A stretch of 64,000 bases of DNA from Oceanobacillus profundus (GTDB taxonomy: Bacteria > Bacillota > Bacilli > Bacillales > Amphibacillaceae), in NCBI RefSeq assembly GCF_003515705.1, contig NZ_QWEH01000006.1, positions 62,001 to 126,000 on the forward strand. Reading direction: 5' to 3'. Of the stretch, positions 29,932 to 39,942 are shown piece after piece. A program made the translations under genes and the position numbers. Under the pieces are notes generated by a model. It was not told where the DNA came from, did no database searches, and saw only the letters and a program-made list of their open reading frames with translations. Position 1 is the first letter of the stretch, and each line of letters begins with the position of its first letter.

Positions 29932-30801
29932 GTGAAAAAATACCATTTGCCGGGGATTATTGCACTTTTAATATTTATATCGATATGTTCTTTTCATTTT
30001 TTTCAGCCCTCCTCTATAAAGGCAGAGGAATTTAGTTTTCCTATTAATTCGGATGGAAATTTAGAGAATAGCTACATAGGAAGTTCTGTCACAACGACCG
30101 GAACAGATATAGAGGAGACTTATTGGGATACGGTTACGGACTGGTTTGATGGTGTAGGAGAAACGATTGATACAGCTTTAGAGAATATTAAAGAAGTTTT
30201 TGATAACATTGTTAGCTATATTAGTGAATTAATTACAACAGTTGACAATGCTGTCGGCGAGTTCACTGGAAACGATGATGCGACGGATGCAATAGATGAC
30301 GTCAATGGTACAATTGATCAAGCAAAAGATACAATCGACGATATAAATATTGATGAAGATTCAAATGGTAATATCGTTTATCGCGTATTACGAGAAGACG
30401 AGGATCCGACGAAAGGCATTTTTGCAAAGGCTCCAGAACGCGAGCATATAACCATTGCTGGACATGTTAATAATGGCGGGAAGAAAAACTTCAAAGGGTC
30501 AAAATATATTTCAACAACGAAAAGTTTTGATATAGCACTAAAAAACGCAACATCAAACATTATGGATAAAGGCAGCGCTCATGATCTTCGAATCGTAAAA
30601 ATTGATTTAAGCAAGGTAACAAATATGTATTATGATTTAACAGATCCAAAAGTTCAGGACAAGTATCTCGTAAATTCGAAAGGTGAACCTTGGGAGAAGG
30701 TTAGAAGATATGCCAATGCATCACAAGAATTATTAGTGGAATATGAAATTCCAGCTGCAGCCATTGAGCTGTTAGGTCGACCATCTGAATTACTAGAATA
30801 A
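29932..30801 (+). CDS. Secreted protein with ADP-ribosyltransferase-like C-terminal region (candidate toxin)
   Basis: 289 residues; I do not recognise a named family. Seen: an N-terminal signal (KKYHLPGIIALLIFISI..., cleavage near IKA at 31), a low-complexity acidic and helical middle (about 60-145), and a folded C-terminal part (148-289). That part has YRVLRED (Arg151), YISTTKS (193-198) and SQELLVEYEIP (Glu266, then IP). The R...STT...QE-x6-IP order recalls R-S-E ADP-ribosyltransferase toxins such as the enterotoxin group, where STS and a catalytic Glu before GGIP are conserved; the leading Glu of the usual ExE pair is Ser here. Function is inferred. Start: GTG at 29932 follows AAGGAGG; the TTG at 29896 lies upstream of it. 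The partner gene follows after 31 bases. Confidence 0.5.
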   Translation: MKKYHLPGIIALLIFISICSFHFFQPSSIKAEEFSFPINSDGNLENSYIGSSVTTTGTDIEETYWDTVTDWFDGVGETIDTALENIKEVFDNIVSYISELITTVDNAVGEFTGNDDATDAIDDVNGTIDQAKDTIDDINIDEDSNGNIVYRVLREDEDPTKGIFAKAPEREHITIAGHVNNGGKKNFKGSKYISTTKSFDIALKNATSNIMDKGSAHDLRIVKIDLSKVTNMYYDLTDPKVQDKYLVNSKGEPWEKVRRYANASQELLVEYEIPAAAIELLGRPSELLE

Positions 30802-30832
30802 GGATGGATTCTTTTATAGGAGTGTGACAAGT

Positions 30833-31456
30833 GTGCGTGATATAAATAAGCATATCCATAATTTTGAGGAATCAGCGTTAAATTTACTTGTTGATCTTCG
30901 AATGGGGGACGGTTTTAACGAAAAGGCGTATGAAAAGGTTGTTGAAATGCTTACTTTATTTAAAATGGAATACAAAGGAGTAAGTAGTATACCAAAAGAG
31001 GTAGCTACAATGATGGTTGAGCTTTATGGTGAACTCTATAACTTTTCGCTTAATTATGCTGGTGAAGAATCAGAACAGATCCTGAAGGCAGCTAAAAACA
31101 TAAAAATAGTAATCGAAAAATGCTTGGAAGAAACAGGAGAAGCAGAACTTCAAGAGAACCAGACTTTTACAAAATTAGTCAGGTATATAAATGAAGATGG
31201 TTATTTTTTTGAAAAATTGCGTAGTGGTAAGGGATTGGATGAGCAACAATTTGAAAAAATATATCAAGAGCTGGAATCGAGCCTAAAGGAGGTTCACTCC
31301 TGGGATGCATTACCAAAAGCATTTGTAGCAATTCTGATTAACTTTTATGAAATGGATTTGTTTGTTTATGTATATCAGAATGAGTTCCATCAAGAAGAAG
31401 AGGCAGATAAAATTTATGATGCTTATGAAAGAGTATTTGAATTGATAGCTGGATAA
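30833..31456 (+). CDS. Cytosolic two-repeat helical protein, possible immunity partner
   Basis: 207 residues; not recognised. There is no signal peptide or membrane segment, and the composition is acidic and helical. The protein is an internal duplication: LRMGDGFNEKAYEKVVEML in the first half aligns with LRSGKGLDEQQFEKIYQEL in the second, and SIPKEVATMMVELYGELYNF with ALPKAFVAILINFYEMDLFV. Each unit is about 95 residues. Start: GTG at 30833 is ten bases from AGGAG; the GTG at 30824 is too close to it. It follows a secreted, ADP-ribosyltransferase-like protein on the same transcript and ends at a terminator, an arrangement typical of toxin-immunity pairs; this role is an inference. Confidence 0.5.
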   Translation: MRDINKHIHNFEESALNLLVDLRMGDGFNEKAYEKVVEMLTLFKMEYKGVSSIPKEVATMMVELYGELYNFSLNYAGEESEQILKAAKNIKIVIEKCLEETGEAELQENQTFTKLVRYINEDGYFFEKLRSGKGLDEQQFEKIYQELESSLKEVHSWDALPKAFVAILINFYEMDLFVYVYQNEFHQEEEADKIYDAYERVFELIAG

Positions 31457-31507
31457 AGAATAAAAAATCAATATCATCAACAGCTAGCGTAGTTTGATAA
31501 AATAAAA

Positions 31508-31551
31508 AGACGAGAGGTTATTCACATGTGGATAACCTCTCGCCTTTTTTA
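31508..31551 (+). terminator. Terminator containing head-to-head DnaA boxes
   Basis: CGAGAGGTTAT pairs with ATAACCTCTCG, followed by CCTTTTTT. The inner part reads TTATTCACA (31518-31526) then TGTGGATAA (31527-31535), a perfect DnaA box facing a near-perfect one. A third box TGTGGATAA is at 31577-31585. Confidence 0.8.
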
Positions 31552-31694
31552 TTGGAAGCTTACTGAAAAAAATAATTGTGGATAAGTTTATTTTTTAATG
31601 AAATTATGTTATTCTATTTTGTTAGTGACGTAAATTTAAATTATTGTCCATTGATATAGATAAAAGCTTTTAAAAAATGTTGGAGGTGATCGTG

Positions 31695-33071
31695 ATGGAG
31701 ACAGATACAATTACTGCGATATCAACCCCGATTGGTGAGGGGGCAATAGCGATTGTAAGATTGAGCGGTCCTGAGGCAGTTTCAATGACAGCACGTATTT
31801 TTAAAGGGAAAAATTTAAACCAGGTAGATTCTCATACGATTCATTATGGGAAGCTTATCGACCCAAAGACAAGTGAGATTGCTGAGGAAGTAATGGTTTC
31901 TGTGATGCGCGCACCGAAAACATTTACTCGTGAAGATGTCGTTGAAATCAACTGTCATGGTGGTATGGTAGCCGTAAACCGGGTGCTAGAGCTTATCTTA
32001 AGCATTGGTGCACGCTTGGCAGAGCCAGGAGAGTTTACAAAACGTGCATTTTTGAATGGGAGAATTGACCTTTCGCAGGCAGAGGCTGTTATGGACCTCA
32101 TTCGAGCAAAAACAGACCGAGCAATGTCTGTGGCATTAAAGCAGATGGACGGTCGCTTATCCGGGTTAATTGGAAAGCTGCGTCAGGAATTGATTGAAAC
32201 AGTTGCACATGTCGAAGTAAATATTGATTATCCAGAATACGATGATGTGGAAGAAATGTCCCACGAAATGATGCGTACGAAAACAAAGGAAGTTCATAAG
32301 AAGATTGATGAATTATTAAGTGTCGCAAAACAAGGGAAGATTTTACGTGAAGGTCTTGCTACAGCAATTATTGGCAGGCCAAATGTCGGAAAATCTTCGT
32401 TAATGAATACACTTGTACAGGAAAATAAAGCAATTGTTACAGATGTTCCAGGTACAACTCGTGATATAATTGAGGAATACGTCAATGTACGTGGTGTTCC
32501 GCTTCGATTGGTCGATACAGCTGGAATTCGTGAAACAGAGGATATTGTGGAACGAATTGGTGTCGAGCGTTCAAGGCAAGTATTAAAAGAGTCCGATTTA
32601 ATTTTATTTGTACTAAATAACAATGATGTCTTAACAGATGAGGATTTCAAGCTCTTTGAAGCAGTAAGTGGGCTTGAATATATCGTCATTATAAATAAAA
32701 CAGATCTGGAACAGAAGCTGGATATGGACCGTGTAAAAGAGCTTGTAGGAGATAGACCGCTAGTTACGACTTCTCTAATTGAAGAAGAAGGGGTAGACGA
32801 ATTGGAACAAGCTATTGCTGATACATTCTTTGCAGGAGAAATTGAGACAGGTGATCTAACCTATGTTTCGAATGCAAGGCATATCCAATTACTGCAGCAA
32901 GCAAGCCTTGCGTTAGAAGATGCGATGGAAGGTATTGATCTCGGAATGCCAATGGATATCGTGCAAATTGATGTTACCCGGACATGGGAGTTTTTAGGTG
33001 AAATTATTGGAGATACTGCGAGTGACAGTTTAATTGATCAGTTATTCTCGCAGTTCTGTTTAGGAAAATAG
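31695..33071 (+). CDS. mnmE: tRNA modification GTPase MnmE
   Basis: With MnmG, adds the carboxymethylaminomethyl (or aminomethyl) group to U34 of certain tRNAs. 458 residues. Seen: the N-terminal folate-binding domain ([23 protein letters not shown] split over its first 35 residues), a helical domain, the G domain with GRPNVGKS (227-234), [12 protein letters not shown] and NKTD, and the C-terminal CLGK with the invariant Cys. The ATG at 31695 is used because GGAGG lies eight bases upstream; the ATG at 31677 precedes that site. DnaA boxes lie in the upstream gap. Confidence 0.97.
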   Translation: METDTITAISTPIGEGAIAIVRLSGPEAVSMTARIFKGKNLNQVDSHTIHYGKLIDPKTSEIAEEVMVSVMRAPKTFTREDVVEINCHGGMVAVNRVLELILSIGARLAEPGEFTKRAFLNGRIDLSQAEAVMDLIRAKTDRAMSVALKQMDGRLSGLIGKLRQELIETVAHVEVNIDYPEYDDVEEMSHEMMRTKTKEVHKKIDELLSVAKQGKILREGLATAIIGRPNVGKSSLMNTLVQENKAIVTDVPGTTRDIIEEYVNVRGVPLRLVDTAGIRETEDIVERIGVERSRQVLKESDLILFVLNNNDVLTDEDFKLFEAVSGLEYIVIINKTDLEQKLDMDRVKELVGDRPLVTTSLIEEEGVDELEQAIADTFFAGEIETGDLTYVSNARHIQLLQQASLALEDAMEGIDLGMPMDIVQIDVTRTWEFLGEIIGDTASDSLIDQLFSQFCLGK

Positions 33072-33117
33072 ATTGGAATAGGTATACGGAATTAAAAAAT
33101 TAGAAAGGATGAATGTG

Positions 33118-35001
33118 ATGACATACAATGCTGGTCATTATGATGTTATTGTTATTGGCGCTGGGCATGCAGGGGTCGAAGCTGGATTTGCTGCAGCAAG
33201 AATGGGTGCCAAAACGTTAATGCTAACATTGAATATCGATATGATCGCTTTTATGCCATGTAATCCATCAATTGGTGGACCTGCTAAAGGGATTGTTGTT
33301 CGAGAAATTGATGCCCTCGGTGGAATCATGGGGAAAGTGATTGATAAAAGCTACATCCAAATGCGGATGTTAAATACCGGAAAAGGCCCAGCTGTGCAAG
33401 CTTTACGTGCACAAGCTGATAAGCCAATATATATGCGCGAAATGAAAAAACTTATTGAAAATGAAAAGAATTTGACTGTTCGTCAAGGAATGGTAGATTC
33501 TTTAATTGTTGAGGATGGTGTATGTAAAGGCGTTGTCACAGAATCAAAGGCAACGTATACTGCAGAAGCTGTCATTGTTACGACAGGAACATTTATGCGT
33601 GGTAAAGTATTGATGGGGCATTTGGAATATGAAAGTGGTCCAAATAACCAACGTGTTTCTGTGAAGCTTTCTGAAAACTTAGAGGAGCTTGGTTTTGAAT
33701 TAACACGATTTAAAACAGGTACACCGCCACGTGTTAATAGTCACACGGTTGATTACTCCAAAACGGAAATCCAGCCAGGAGATGACAATCCACAGTCATT
33801 CTCCTATGAAACAACGGAACAAATTACGGATCAGCTTCCATGCTGGTTAACCTATACCAATGAATTTACGCACCAAGTAATTAACGACAATTTAGGTTTC
33901 TCCGCGATGTATTCCGGTGCAAAACGTGGAACAGGTGCACGTTACTGCCCGTCAATTGAGGATAAAATTGTTCGTTTTAATGATAAACCGCGTCATCAAA
34001 TCTTCTTAGAACCAGAAGGCAGAGATACGGAAGAGGTTTATGTGCAAGGTTTATCTACTTCATTACCTGAATCTGTTCAGGAAGAGATGTTAAAAACAGT
34101 ACCAGGTCTTGAAAATGCCGTTATTATGCGTGCTGGCTATGCGATTGAATACGATGCGGTCGTACCTACCCAGCTTTGGCCAACATTAGAAACAAAGAAA
34201 ATTCCAGGATTGTATACAGCAGGACAAATTAATGGTACCTCTGGCTATGAAGAAGCTGCAGGGCAGGGGATTATGGCTGGTATTAACGCGGCAGCGAAAG
34301 TACTTGGTAAAGAGCCAGTTATTTTAGATCGTTCTCAAGCATATATCGGTGTTCTAATTGATGACTTAGTTACCAAAGGCACAAACGAGCCGTATCGTTT
34401 ATTAACGTCACGTGCGGAATATCGTTTATTGCTCCGTCATGATAATGCTGATTTACGTTTGACAGATATGGGATATGAGCTAGGGTTAATCTCTGAAGAA
34501 CGTTACGCTAATTTCCAACAGAAGAAAAGTTTCGTAGAACTGGAGAAAAAACGACTTAAAAAACTTACAATTAAGCCAACGGAGGCAGTAAATGCGATTA
34601 TGGAAAGTGCGGGAGCTACTCCATTAAAGGAACCAGTAAAAGCTTATGATTTGCTGAAGCGTCCAGAGCTAAGCTATGATCATATTGAACAAATGATAGA
34701 AGCGAATACGGAATTGAGTCCTGAAATGCGTGAACAGGTAGCAATTCAAGTGAAGTATGAAGGCTATATTAAAAAAGCAAATGAGCAAGTAGAGCGAATG
34801 TTAAAAATGGAAGACAAGAAGATTCCAGATGATATTGACTATGATGCTATCCATGGATTGGCAACAGAAGCGGTAGAGAAGCTGAAAAAAGTTCGTCCAC
34901 TCTCTGTAGGCCAAGCGTCTCGAATCTCTGGTGTTAACCCTGCCGATATATCCATCTTGCTTGTATATATTCAACAGGGAAATATTGCACGAATTGCAAA
35001 T
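33118..35001 (+). CDS. mnmG: tRNA uridine-5-carboxymethylaminomethyl modification enzyme MnmG
   Basis: The FAD- and NADH-binding partner of MnmE. 628 residues, the B. subtilis length. Seen: the Rossmann motif GAGHAG (14-19), [11 protein letters not shown], the GidA signature region GTPPRVN and [15 protein letters not shown], and [16 protein letters not shown], plus a C-terminal helical domain for MnmE/tRNA binding. The ATG at 33118 follows AAAGGA at eight bases; an ATG at 33109 overlaps it. It lies 46 bases after mnmE, so they form an operon. The end is given before the stop codon at 35002-35004. Confidence 0.97.
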
Positions 35002-35016
35002 TAAAATGAGGTGGAG

Positions 35017-35050
35017 ATAGCGACGTATGAATAAGGTACGTCGCTATTCT
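35017..35050 (+). terminator. Hairpin between mnmG and rsmG
   Basis: ATAGCGACGTA pairs with TACGTCGCTAT around nine bases. Only a short T-rich stretch (TCTTCC) follows, so it may attenuate instead of end transcription. Confidence 0.5.
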
Positions 35051-35079
35051 TCCATTACATAGAAGGGACTAGTTGATTA

Positions 35080-35796
35080 ATGAATCCAGAACAATTTGTA
35101 GCTGCACTAGGTGAACAGGGAATTGAGTTAACAGATGCACAACGTGAGCAATTTTCAACTTACTTTCGAATATTAGTAGAATGGAATGAAAAAATAAATT
35201 TAACAGCGATTACAGACGAAGAGGGTGTCTATTTAAAGCATTTCTATGACTGTATTACAGCTGCATTTCATTATGATTTAAGAGAAGAATTACATATTTG
35301 TGATGTTGGAGCCGGTGCTGGATTTCCAAGTATTCCACTGAAAATCTGTTTTCCACACTTAAAGGTTACGATAGTTGACTCATTACAAAAGCGAATTGGA
35401 TTTTTGAATCATTTGGCAGCAGCGTTAAATTTAACGAATGTAGCTTTTTATCATGATCGAGCGGAGACTTTCGGCAAAAACAGTTCGTTTCGAGAATCTT
35501 TTGATATCGTAACTGCAAGAGCGGTTGCAAGAATGTCTGTACTTAGTGAGTTATGTTTGCCATTAGTGAAAAAAACGGGTGCTTTTATTGCGATGAAGGG
35601 TGCGCAAGCGAAAGAAGAGCTACAAATAGGAGAGAAAGCTATTGAGCTACTTGGCGGAGAAGTAGAAGCGATTCATACCTTTGCACTACCACAAGAGGAA
35701 AGTGAACGCTCTATTGTTGTTATTCGCAAAAAACGAAAGACACCAAAAAAATATCCAAGAAAAGCTGGTCTTCCAAACAAAGAACCAATTGAATAA
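35080..35796 (+). CDS. rsmG: 16S rRNA (guanine-N7) methyltransferase RsmG
   Basis: Methylates G527 (E. coli numbering) of 16S rRNA with S-adenosylmethionine. 238 residues. Seen: the motif I region [14 protein letters not shown] (75-87), the substrate helix KRIGFLNHL, and [23 protein letters not shown] precedes the ATG. The gene follows mnmG in the conserved mnmE-mnmG-rsmG-noc order. Loss of this enzyme is known to give low-level streptomycin resistance in relatives. The tail ([14 protein letters not shown]) is basic. Confidence 0.96.
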   Translation: MNPEQFVAALGEQGIELTDAQREQFSTYFRILVEWNEKINLTAITDEEGVYLKHFYDCITAAFHYDLREELHICDVGAGAGFPSIPLKICFPHLKVTIVDSLQKRIGFLNHLAAALNLTNVAFYHDRAETFGKNSSFRESFDIVTARAVARMSVLSELCLPLVKKTGAFIAMKGAQAKEELQIGEKAIELLGGEVEAIHTFALPQEESERSIVVIRKKRKTPKKYPRKAGLPNKEPIE

Positions 35797-35814
35797 GCAT
35801 TATTATTTTATTTT

Positions 35815-35862
35815 GAAATTCGTATAGAAAAGACACCACCTGCTATACGAATTTCCTTTTTT
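35815..35862 (+). terminator. Terminator after rsmG
   Basis: GAAATTCGTATAG pairs with CTATACGAATTTC, followed by CTTTTTT. Confidence 0.85.
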
Positions 35863-35954
35863 ATTTAAATGAACAAATCGTTTTTCACGAAAGATTCATT
35901 ACTTTTTTGAGGACAAATGTGGTAAAATAAATGTAATATAAGGTAAGTATATTT

Positions 35955-35987
35955 CGCACAGCAGCAGAATGCTGGCGCGTTTTTTCT
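35955..35987 (+). terminator. Orphan terminator-like hairpin upstream of noc
   Basis: CGC.CAGCA pairs with TGCTG.CGCG, followed by TTTTTTC. It lies about 100 bases after the rsmG terminator with no gene between, and about 220 bases before noc. It could be an attenuator or the end of a short RNA. Confidence 0.5.
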
Positions 35988-36131
35988 TGTAAATTCCTTT
36001 TTATCACGTATTAACGGTTTGTAATAACCCCATCAGCTTGAGAAAGATAAAAAATGTGAAAATGGGAGACGTATGGAACCCCACTGAATGAAGTTTTACT
36101 TTATGCTATACTTGATTTAAATTAGACATTC

Positions 36132-36153
36132 AATTGTTTCACGTGAAACAATT
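36132..36153. promoter_or_regulatory. parS centromere site upstream of noc
   Basis: TGTTTCACGTGAAACA (36135-36150) is a perfect 16-base parS, and the dyad extends to 22 bases (AATT...AATT). It is the loading site for ParB/Spo0J encoded 2 kb downstream. Confidence 0.95.
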
Positions 36154-36205
36154 TTTATACATAGATGATTTTATTTTGTTAAATTATGAAGGTGGTGTCA
36201 GGTAA

Positions 36206-37063
36206 GTGGTACATCCTTTTAATCGGATATTTGGTTTAGGGGATAAAGGAACCCCTGAATTAGAGGAGACGGAGGAATTTAATCCAGATGAAGTGATTCA
36301 GCTTCCAGTAGATCGAATTCAAGCGAACCGTTTCCAACCAAGAACTATTTTTAATGAAGAAAAGATAAAGGAATTGGCTCAAACCATTCATACTCATGGA
36401 ATGATCCAGCCAATTGTAGTAAGAAAGCTAGATGAAGAAAAATTTGAGCTGATTGCTGGTGAACGAAGGTGGAGAGCTGTTCAATCCCTAGGTTGGGAGA
36501 AGGTATCTGTCATCATTCGGGATATGTCTGATGCAGAGACAGCTTCTGTGGCACTAATTGAAAACTTACAACGGGAGGAATTAACCGTTATAGAAGAAGC
36601 ATTAGCATATGCGAAGCTATTAGAGCTACATTCATTGACTCAAGAGGCATTGGCGCAGCGATTAGGTAAAAATCAATCAACGATTGCAAATAAGCTAAGA
36701 CTTTTAAAGCTTCCAGAGGAAGTGCAAACAGCTTTATTAAATAAAACGATAACAGAAAGACATGCACGAGCGTTAATCAAGCTTAAGGAACCGGAACAGC
36801 AATTGCACGTTTTGCAGGTCATTATGGATAACGATTTGAATGTGAAACAAACAGAAGAACGAATTGCTAAAATGAATGAGCCGAAAGAGCAAACAAAGAA
36901 ACGTCCAAAATTAAAAGGTGTCAATAAGGATATTCGGATAGCAATGAATACCATTCGACAATCCTTAAACATGGTGTCAGATACCGGAGTAGAAGTGGAA
37001 TCGGATGAAAAAGAGTTAGACGATTACTATCAAATTACGATTAAAATACCTAAAAAGAAATAA
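36206..37063 (+). CDS. noc: Nucleoid occlusion protein Noc
   Basis: A ParB-type CTPase that binds its own DNA sites, spreads to the membrane and blocks division over the nucleoid. 285 residues. Seen: an N-terminal amphipathic start ([10 protein letters not shown]) used for membrane contact, NRFQPRTIF, the CTP-binding GERRWRA (85-91), and a helix-turn-helix around [23 protein letters not shown]. Its closest paralogue is ParB encoded downstream. The GTG at 36206 gives the amphipathic opening seen in relatives, though the ribosome site is unremarkable. A parS lies just upstream, and a candidate Noc site is at 46187. Confidence 0.94.
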   Translation: MVHPFNRIFGLGDKGTPELEETEEFNPDEVIQLPVDRIQANRFQPRTIFNEEKIKELAQTIHTHGMIQPIVVRKLDEEKFELIAGERRWRAVQSLGWEKVSVIIRDMSDAETASVALIENLQREELTVIEEALAYAKLLELHSLTQEALAQRLGKNQSTIANKLRLLKLPEEVQTALLNKTITERHARALIKLKEPEQQLHVLQVIMDNDLNVKQTEERIAKMNEPKEQTKKRPKLKGVNKDIRIAMNTIRQSLNMVSDTGVEVESDEKELDDYYQITIKIPKKK

Positions 37064-37248
37064 TACTTATCATACTATTTAACATTAGCCCATCTTTGTC
37101 GAAAAGGTGGGTATTTTGCATAACCAGTTTGTTTTTAGTTGATAAATTGCCATTTTATCATTACAATTTCACAAAAAAAGAAAAAAAGATAGTCGCTTCT
37201 ATTCATTTAGTGATAATATAGTATGTATATAGTTAGGTAGGTGTCAAC

Positions 37249-38022
37249 ATGGGAAAAATATTGGCCATCGCAAATCAAAAAGGTGGCGTTGGAAAGACAA
37301 CTTCGTCCGTAAACCTTAGTGCTTGTCTTGCTTCTTTAGGGAATAAAGTATTACTTGTTGATACAGATCCACAAGGAAATGCAACAAGTGGGGTAGGAGT
37401 TAATAAAGCAGACGCTAGTAACTGTGTTTATAATGTGCTTGTTGAGGATTTGCCTGCAGAAGAGGTAATTGTTTCGACAAATATAGACAATTTAGATATT
37501 ATACCTGCAACCATTCAATTGGCTGGTGCAGAAATTGAATTAGTCCCTATTATCTCAAGGGAAATTCGTTTAAAAAGGGCACTTGAAAGTTTAAAAGAAA
37601 ACTATGATTATATCATTATAGATTGCCCGCCTTCTTTGGGGTTATTAACCATTAATGCACTGACTGCCTCTGATTCTGTCATGATTCCAGTCCAGTGTGA
37701 ATATTATGCGTTGGAAGGACTTAGTCAATTGCTTAACACCATTCGTCTTGTTCAAAAACATTTGAACAAACAATTGATGATTGAAGGTGTATTACTAACA
37801 ATGCTTGATGCAAGAACAAATCTAGGTATTCAAGTGATTGAAGAGGTTAAAAAATACTTTCAAGATAAAGTCTATAAAACAATTATACCGAGGAATGTAA
37901 GATTAGGAGAGGCTCCAAGTCATGGAATGCCAATTATCAGTTATGATCCAAAATCCCGAGGTGCAGAGGTTTATCTTGAATTAGCGAGGGAAGTGATGGC
38001 AAATGGCGAAAGGGTTGGGTAA
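37249..38022 (+). CDS. parA: Chromosome partitioning ATPase ParA (Soj)
   Basis: A deviant Walker-type ATPase that works with ParB in origin segregation; in B. subtilis the monomer inhibits DnaA and the dimer stimulates it. 257 residues. Seen: deviant Walker A KGGVGKTT (11-18), [11 protein letters not shown], Walker B region [11 protein letters not shown], and [14 protein letters not shown]. The 3' end overlaps parB by 20 bases, so the two are translationally coupled. Confidence 0.96.
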   Translation: MGKILAIANQKGGVGKTTSSVNLSACLASLGNKVLLVDTDPQGNATSGVGVNKADASNCVYNVLVEDLPAEEVIVSTNIDNLDIIPATIQLAGAEIELVPIISREIRLKRALESLKENYDYIIIDCPPSLGLLTINALTASDSVMIPVQCEYYALEGLSQLLNTIRLVQKHLNKQLMIEGVLLTMLDARTNLGIQVIEEVKKYFQDKVYKTIIPRNVRLGEAPSHGMPIISYDPKSRGAEVYLELAREVMANGERVG

Positions 38023-38842
38023 AGGACTTAATGCTTTGTTTCTGAATGAAAACGAGCAAGAAGAAGCTGGTTCAATAGAAGAAATTGCTATCACAGAATG
38101 TAGGCCAAATCCTTATCAACCGAGAAAAACATTTCATGCGGATGCAATCGAGGAAATGAAAGAGTCTATCTTAGAGTATGGCATTATTCAACCTTTGGTT
38201 GCGCGCAAAAGTATTAAAGGGTATGAAATTGTTGTAGGTGAAAGACGTTTTCGGGCTGCTAAAGAAGCTGGTTTAAAAACAATCCCAGTCATTGTCAAAG
38301 AGCTAACGGATGAAAAAATGATGGAGATTGCTCTATTAGAAAACTTACAGCGTGAAGACCTTACACCAATTGAAGAAGCTCATGCCTATGCAAACTTGAT
38401 GACGGAGTTAAAAATAACACAAGAAGAGCTGTCAAGGAGATTAGGAAAGAGTCGTCCACATATCGCGAATATGGTTCGTTTGCTTTCATTGCCAGATCAG
38501 GTTGTAGCCTATATTAATAACGGAGAGTTATCAATGGGGCATGGACGCGCCCTCTTAGGTTTAAAAGACAAGGATAAGTTATTCCCGCTGGTAAATAAAA
38601 TTCGTCATGAAAAACTAAATGTCCGTCAGGTTGAGAAATTAATTATCCAGTTGAATGAAAAACAGCCAGCAAAAAAGGAAAAACCGAAAAAAGACGTTTT
38701 TCTGGAAGAACAAGAGACGGTATTGAGAGAGCGATTAGGTACGGCGGTTAATATCCAAAAAGGTAAACGTAAAGGAAAAATCGAAATTGAATTTTACACG
38801 GATGATGATTTAAATCGTCTTATCGAATATTTAAATAAATAG
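38003..38842 (+). CDS. parB: Chromosome partitioning protein ParB (Spo0J)
   Basis: The CTP-dependent clamp that loads at parS and organises the origin region; needed for normal sporulation in B. subtilis. 279 residues. Seen: an N-terminal [10 protein letters not shown] segment that stimulates Par[10 protein letters not shown], the CTP motif GERRFRAAK (79-87), the HTH region [23 protein letters not shown], and a C-terminal dimerisation segment. A GAGGGAAG ribosome site lies inside parA. A perfect parS lies 69 bases after its stop. Confidence 0.96.
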   Translation: MAKGLGKGLNALFLNENEQEEAGSIEEIAITECRPNPYQPRKTFHADAIEEMKESILEYGIIQPLVARKSIKGYEIVVGERRFRAAKEAGLKTIPVIVKELTDEKMMEIALLENLQREDLTPIEEAHAYANLMTELKITQEELSRRLGKSRPHIANMVRLLSLPDQVVAYINNGELSMGHGRALLGLKDKDKLFPLVNKIRHEKLNVRQVEKLIIQLNEKQPAKKEKPKKDVFLEEQETVLRERLGTAVNIQKGKRKGKIEIEFYTDDDLNRLIEYLNK

Positions 38843-38850
38843 GGTATTTA

Positions 38851-38892
38851 GAAAGACTGATCGTTTCTACTATCAGTCTTTCATTTTATTTA
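38851..38892 (+). terminator. Terminator after parB
   Basis: GAAAGACTGAT pairs with ATCAGTCTTTC, followed by ATTTTATTT. Confidence 0.75.
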
Positions 38893-38910
38893 AAGAAGGT
38901 TAATGGAAGA

Positions 38911-38926
38911 TGTTCCACGTGAAACA
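38911..38926. promoter_or_regulatory. parS centromere site downstream of parB
   Basis: TGTTCCACGTGAAACA matches the 16-base consensus with C at the variable position. A hairpin (CAACCGG/CCGGTTG, about 38980-39006) follows before the next gene. Confidence 0.93.
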
Positions 38927-39080
38927 TTCACGGTGAGATACTTGCCAGGGCCACGGTCTCAGACCTTTTCCTGTACTATTTTCAACCGGATAAGGAATAC
39001 CCGGTTGATATTGCATTAGATTTTCGAAGATACACCGCCCTTAAATTACATATAACGAAAAAAATGGTGGAGAGATAGAA

Positions 39081-39785
39081 ATGATTTTATTTGGTACATT
39101 AGTAAATGGAGCACTCATACTTATAGGTTGTATTTTTGGATTGTTTTTCACGAAGATACCTGAAAGATACAAAGAAACGGTTATGCACGGTATTGGACTT
39201 GCTGTTGTATTGATAGGTTTGCAAATGGCATTGGTAGGCGACCAAATTATAATTGTCCTATTAAGTCTTCTTACTGGGGCAATAATTGGTGAATTTACTC
39301 ATTTGGAAGAGGGGCTAAATCGTCTTGGCTATTGGGTAGGCAGTAAATTCACGAATAGAGATAGTGATACAAGCATCGCCCAAGGCTTTATTACAGCAAC
39401 ATTGATATTTTGTATTGGCGCAATGGCTATTATTGGTGCATTGGATAGTGGGATACGAGGCGATCACGAAGTGCTTATTACAAAAGGGGTAATTGATGGT
39501 TTTACTGCACTTGTATTAACAACAACATTAGGATTTGGTGTAATATTATCGGTAATACCGGTTGTTCTCTACCAAGGTATAATTGCGCTGGTTGCAACAC
39601 AAATTGAGAGATTGTTACCTGAAGAATTTTTAAATGGATTGATTGTAGAAGTTACAGCTGTTGGTGGTTTATTAATCGTAGCAATTGGTTTAAATCTATT
39701 AAAAATCACAAAAATTCGCATCGGTAATTTATTGCCTGCGATTGTGACGGTAGGAATTATTTATTATATCTATTCGCTTTTATAA
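39081..39785 (+). CDS. DUF554 family membrane protein
   Basis: 234 residues with six to seven hydrophobic segments. It matches the DUF554 family (B. subtilis YdfK, E. coli YqgA), of unknown function. Seen: GTLVNGALILIGCIFGL at the start, the GEFTHLEEGLNRLG loop after the second hairpin, CIGAMAIIGALDSG in the middle, and EVTAVGGLLIVAIGLNLL near the end. GGTGGAGAG precedes the ATG. It is a single gene between the parB block and a strong terminator. Confidence 0.85.
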   Translation: MILFGTLVNGALILIGCIFGLFFTKIPERYKETVMHGIGLAVVLIGLQMALVGDQIIIVLLSLLTGAIIGEFTHLEEGLNRLGYWVGSKFTNRDSDTSIAQGFITATLIFCIGAMAIIGALDSGIRGDHEVLITKGVIDGFTALVLTTTLGFGVILSVIPVVLYQGIIALVATQIERLLPEEFLNGLIVEVTAVGGLLIVAIGLNLLKITKIRIGNLLPAIVTVGIIYYIYSLL

Positions 39786-39810
39786 AATAAATTGATACAT
39801 CGATCCATTT

Positions 39811-39862
39811 AATACTGGCAAAGGAAGTGTCCATACATACTTCCTTTGCCAGTATTTTTTTG
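39811..39862. terminator. Strong terminator after the DUF554 gene
   Basis: AATACTGGCAAAGGAAGT pairs with ACTTCCTTTGCCAGTATT over 18 bases, followed by TTTTT. Confidence 0.85.
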
Positions 39863-39942
39863 GTAACCTTTCGTTTTGAAAGGGGCATGGTAGGATTTAT
39901 TACTTTTCTAGTGAATATAGCACATAAATAATAAGCAGAAAA

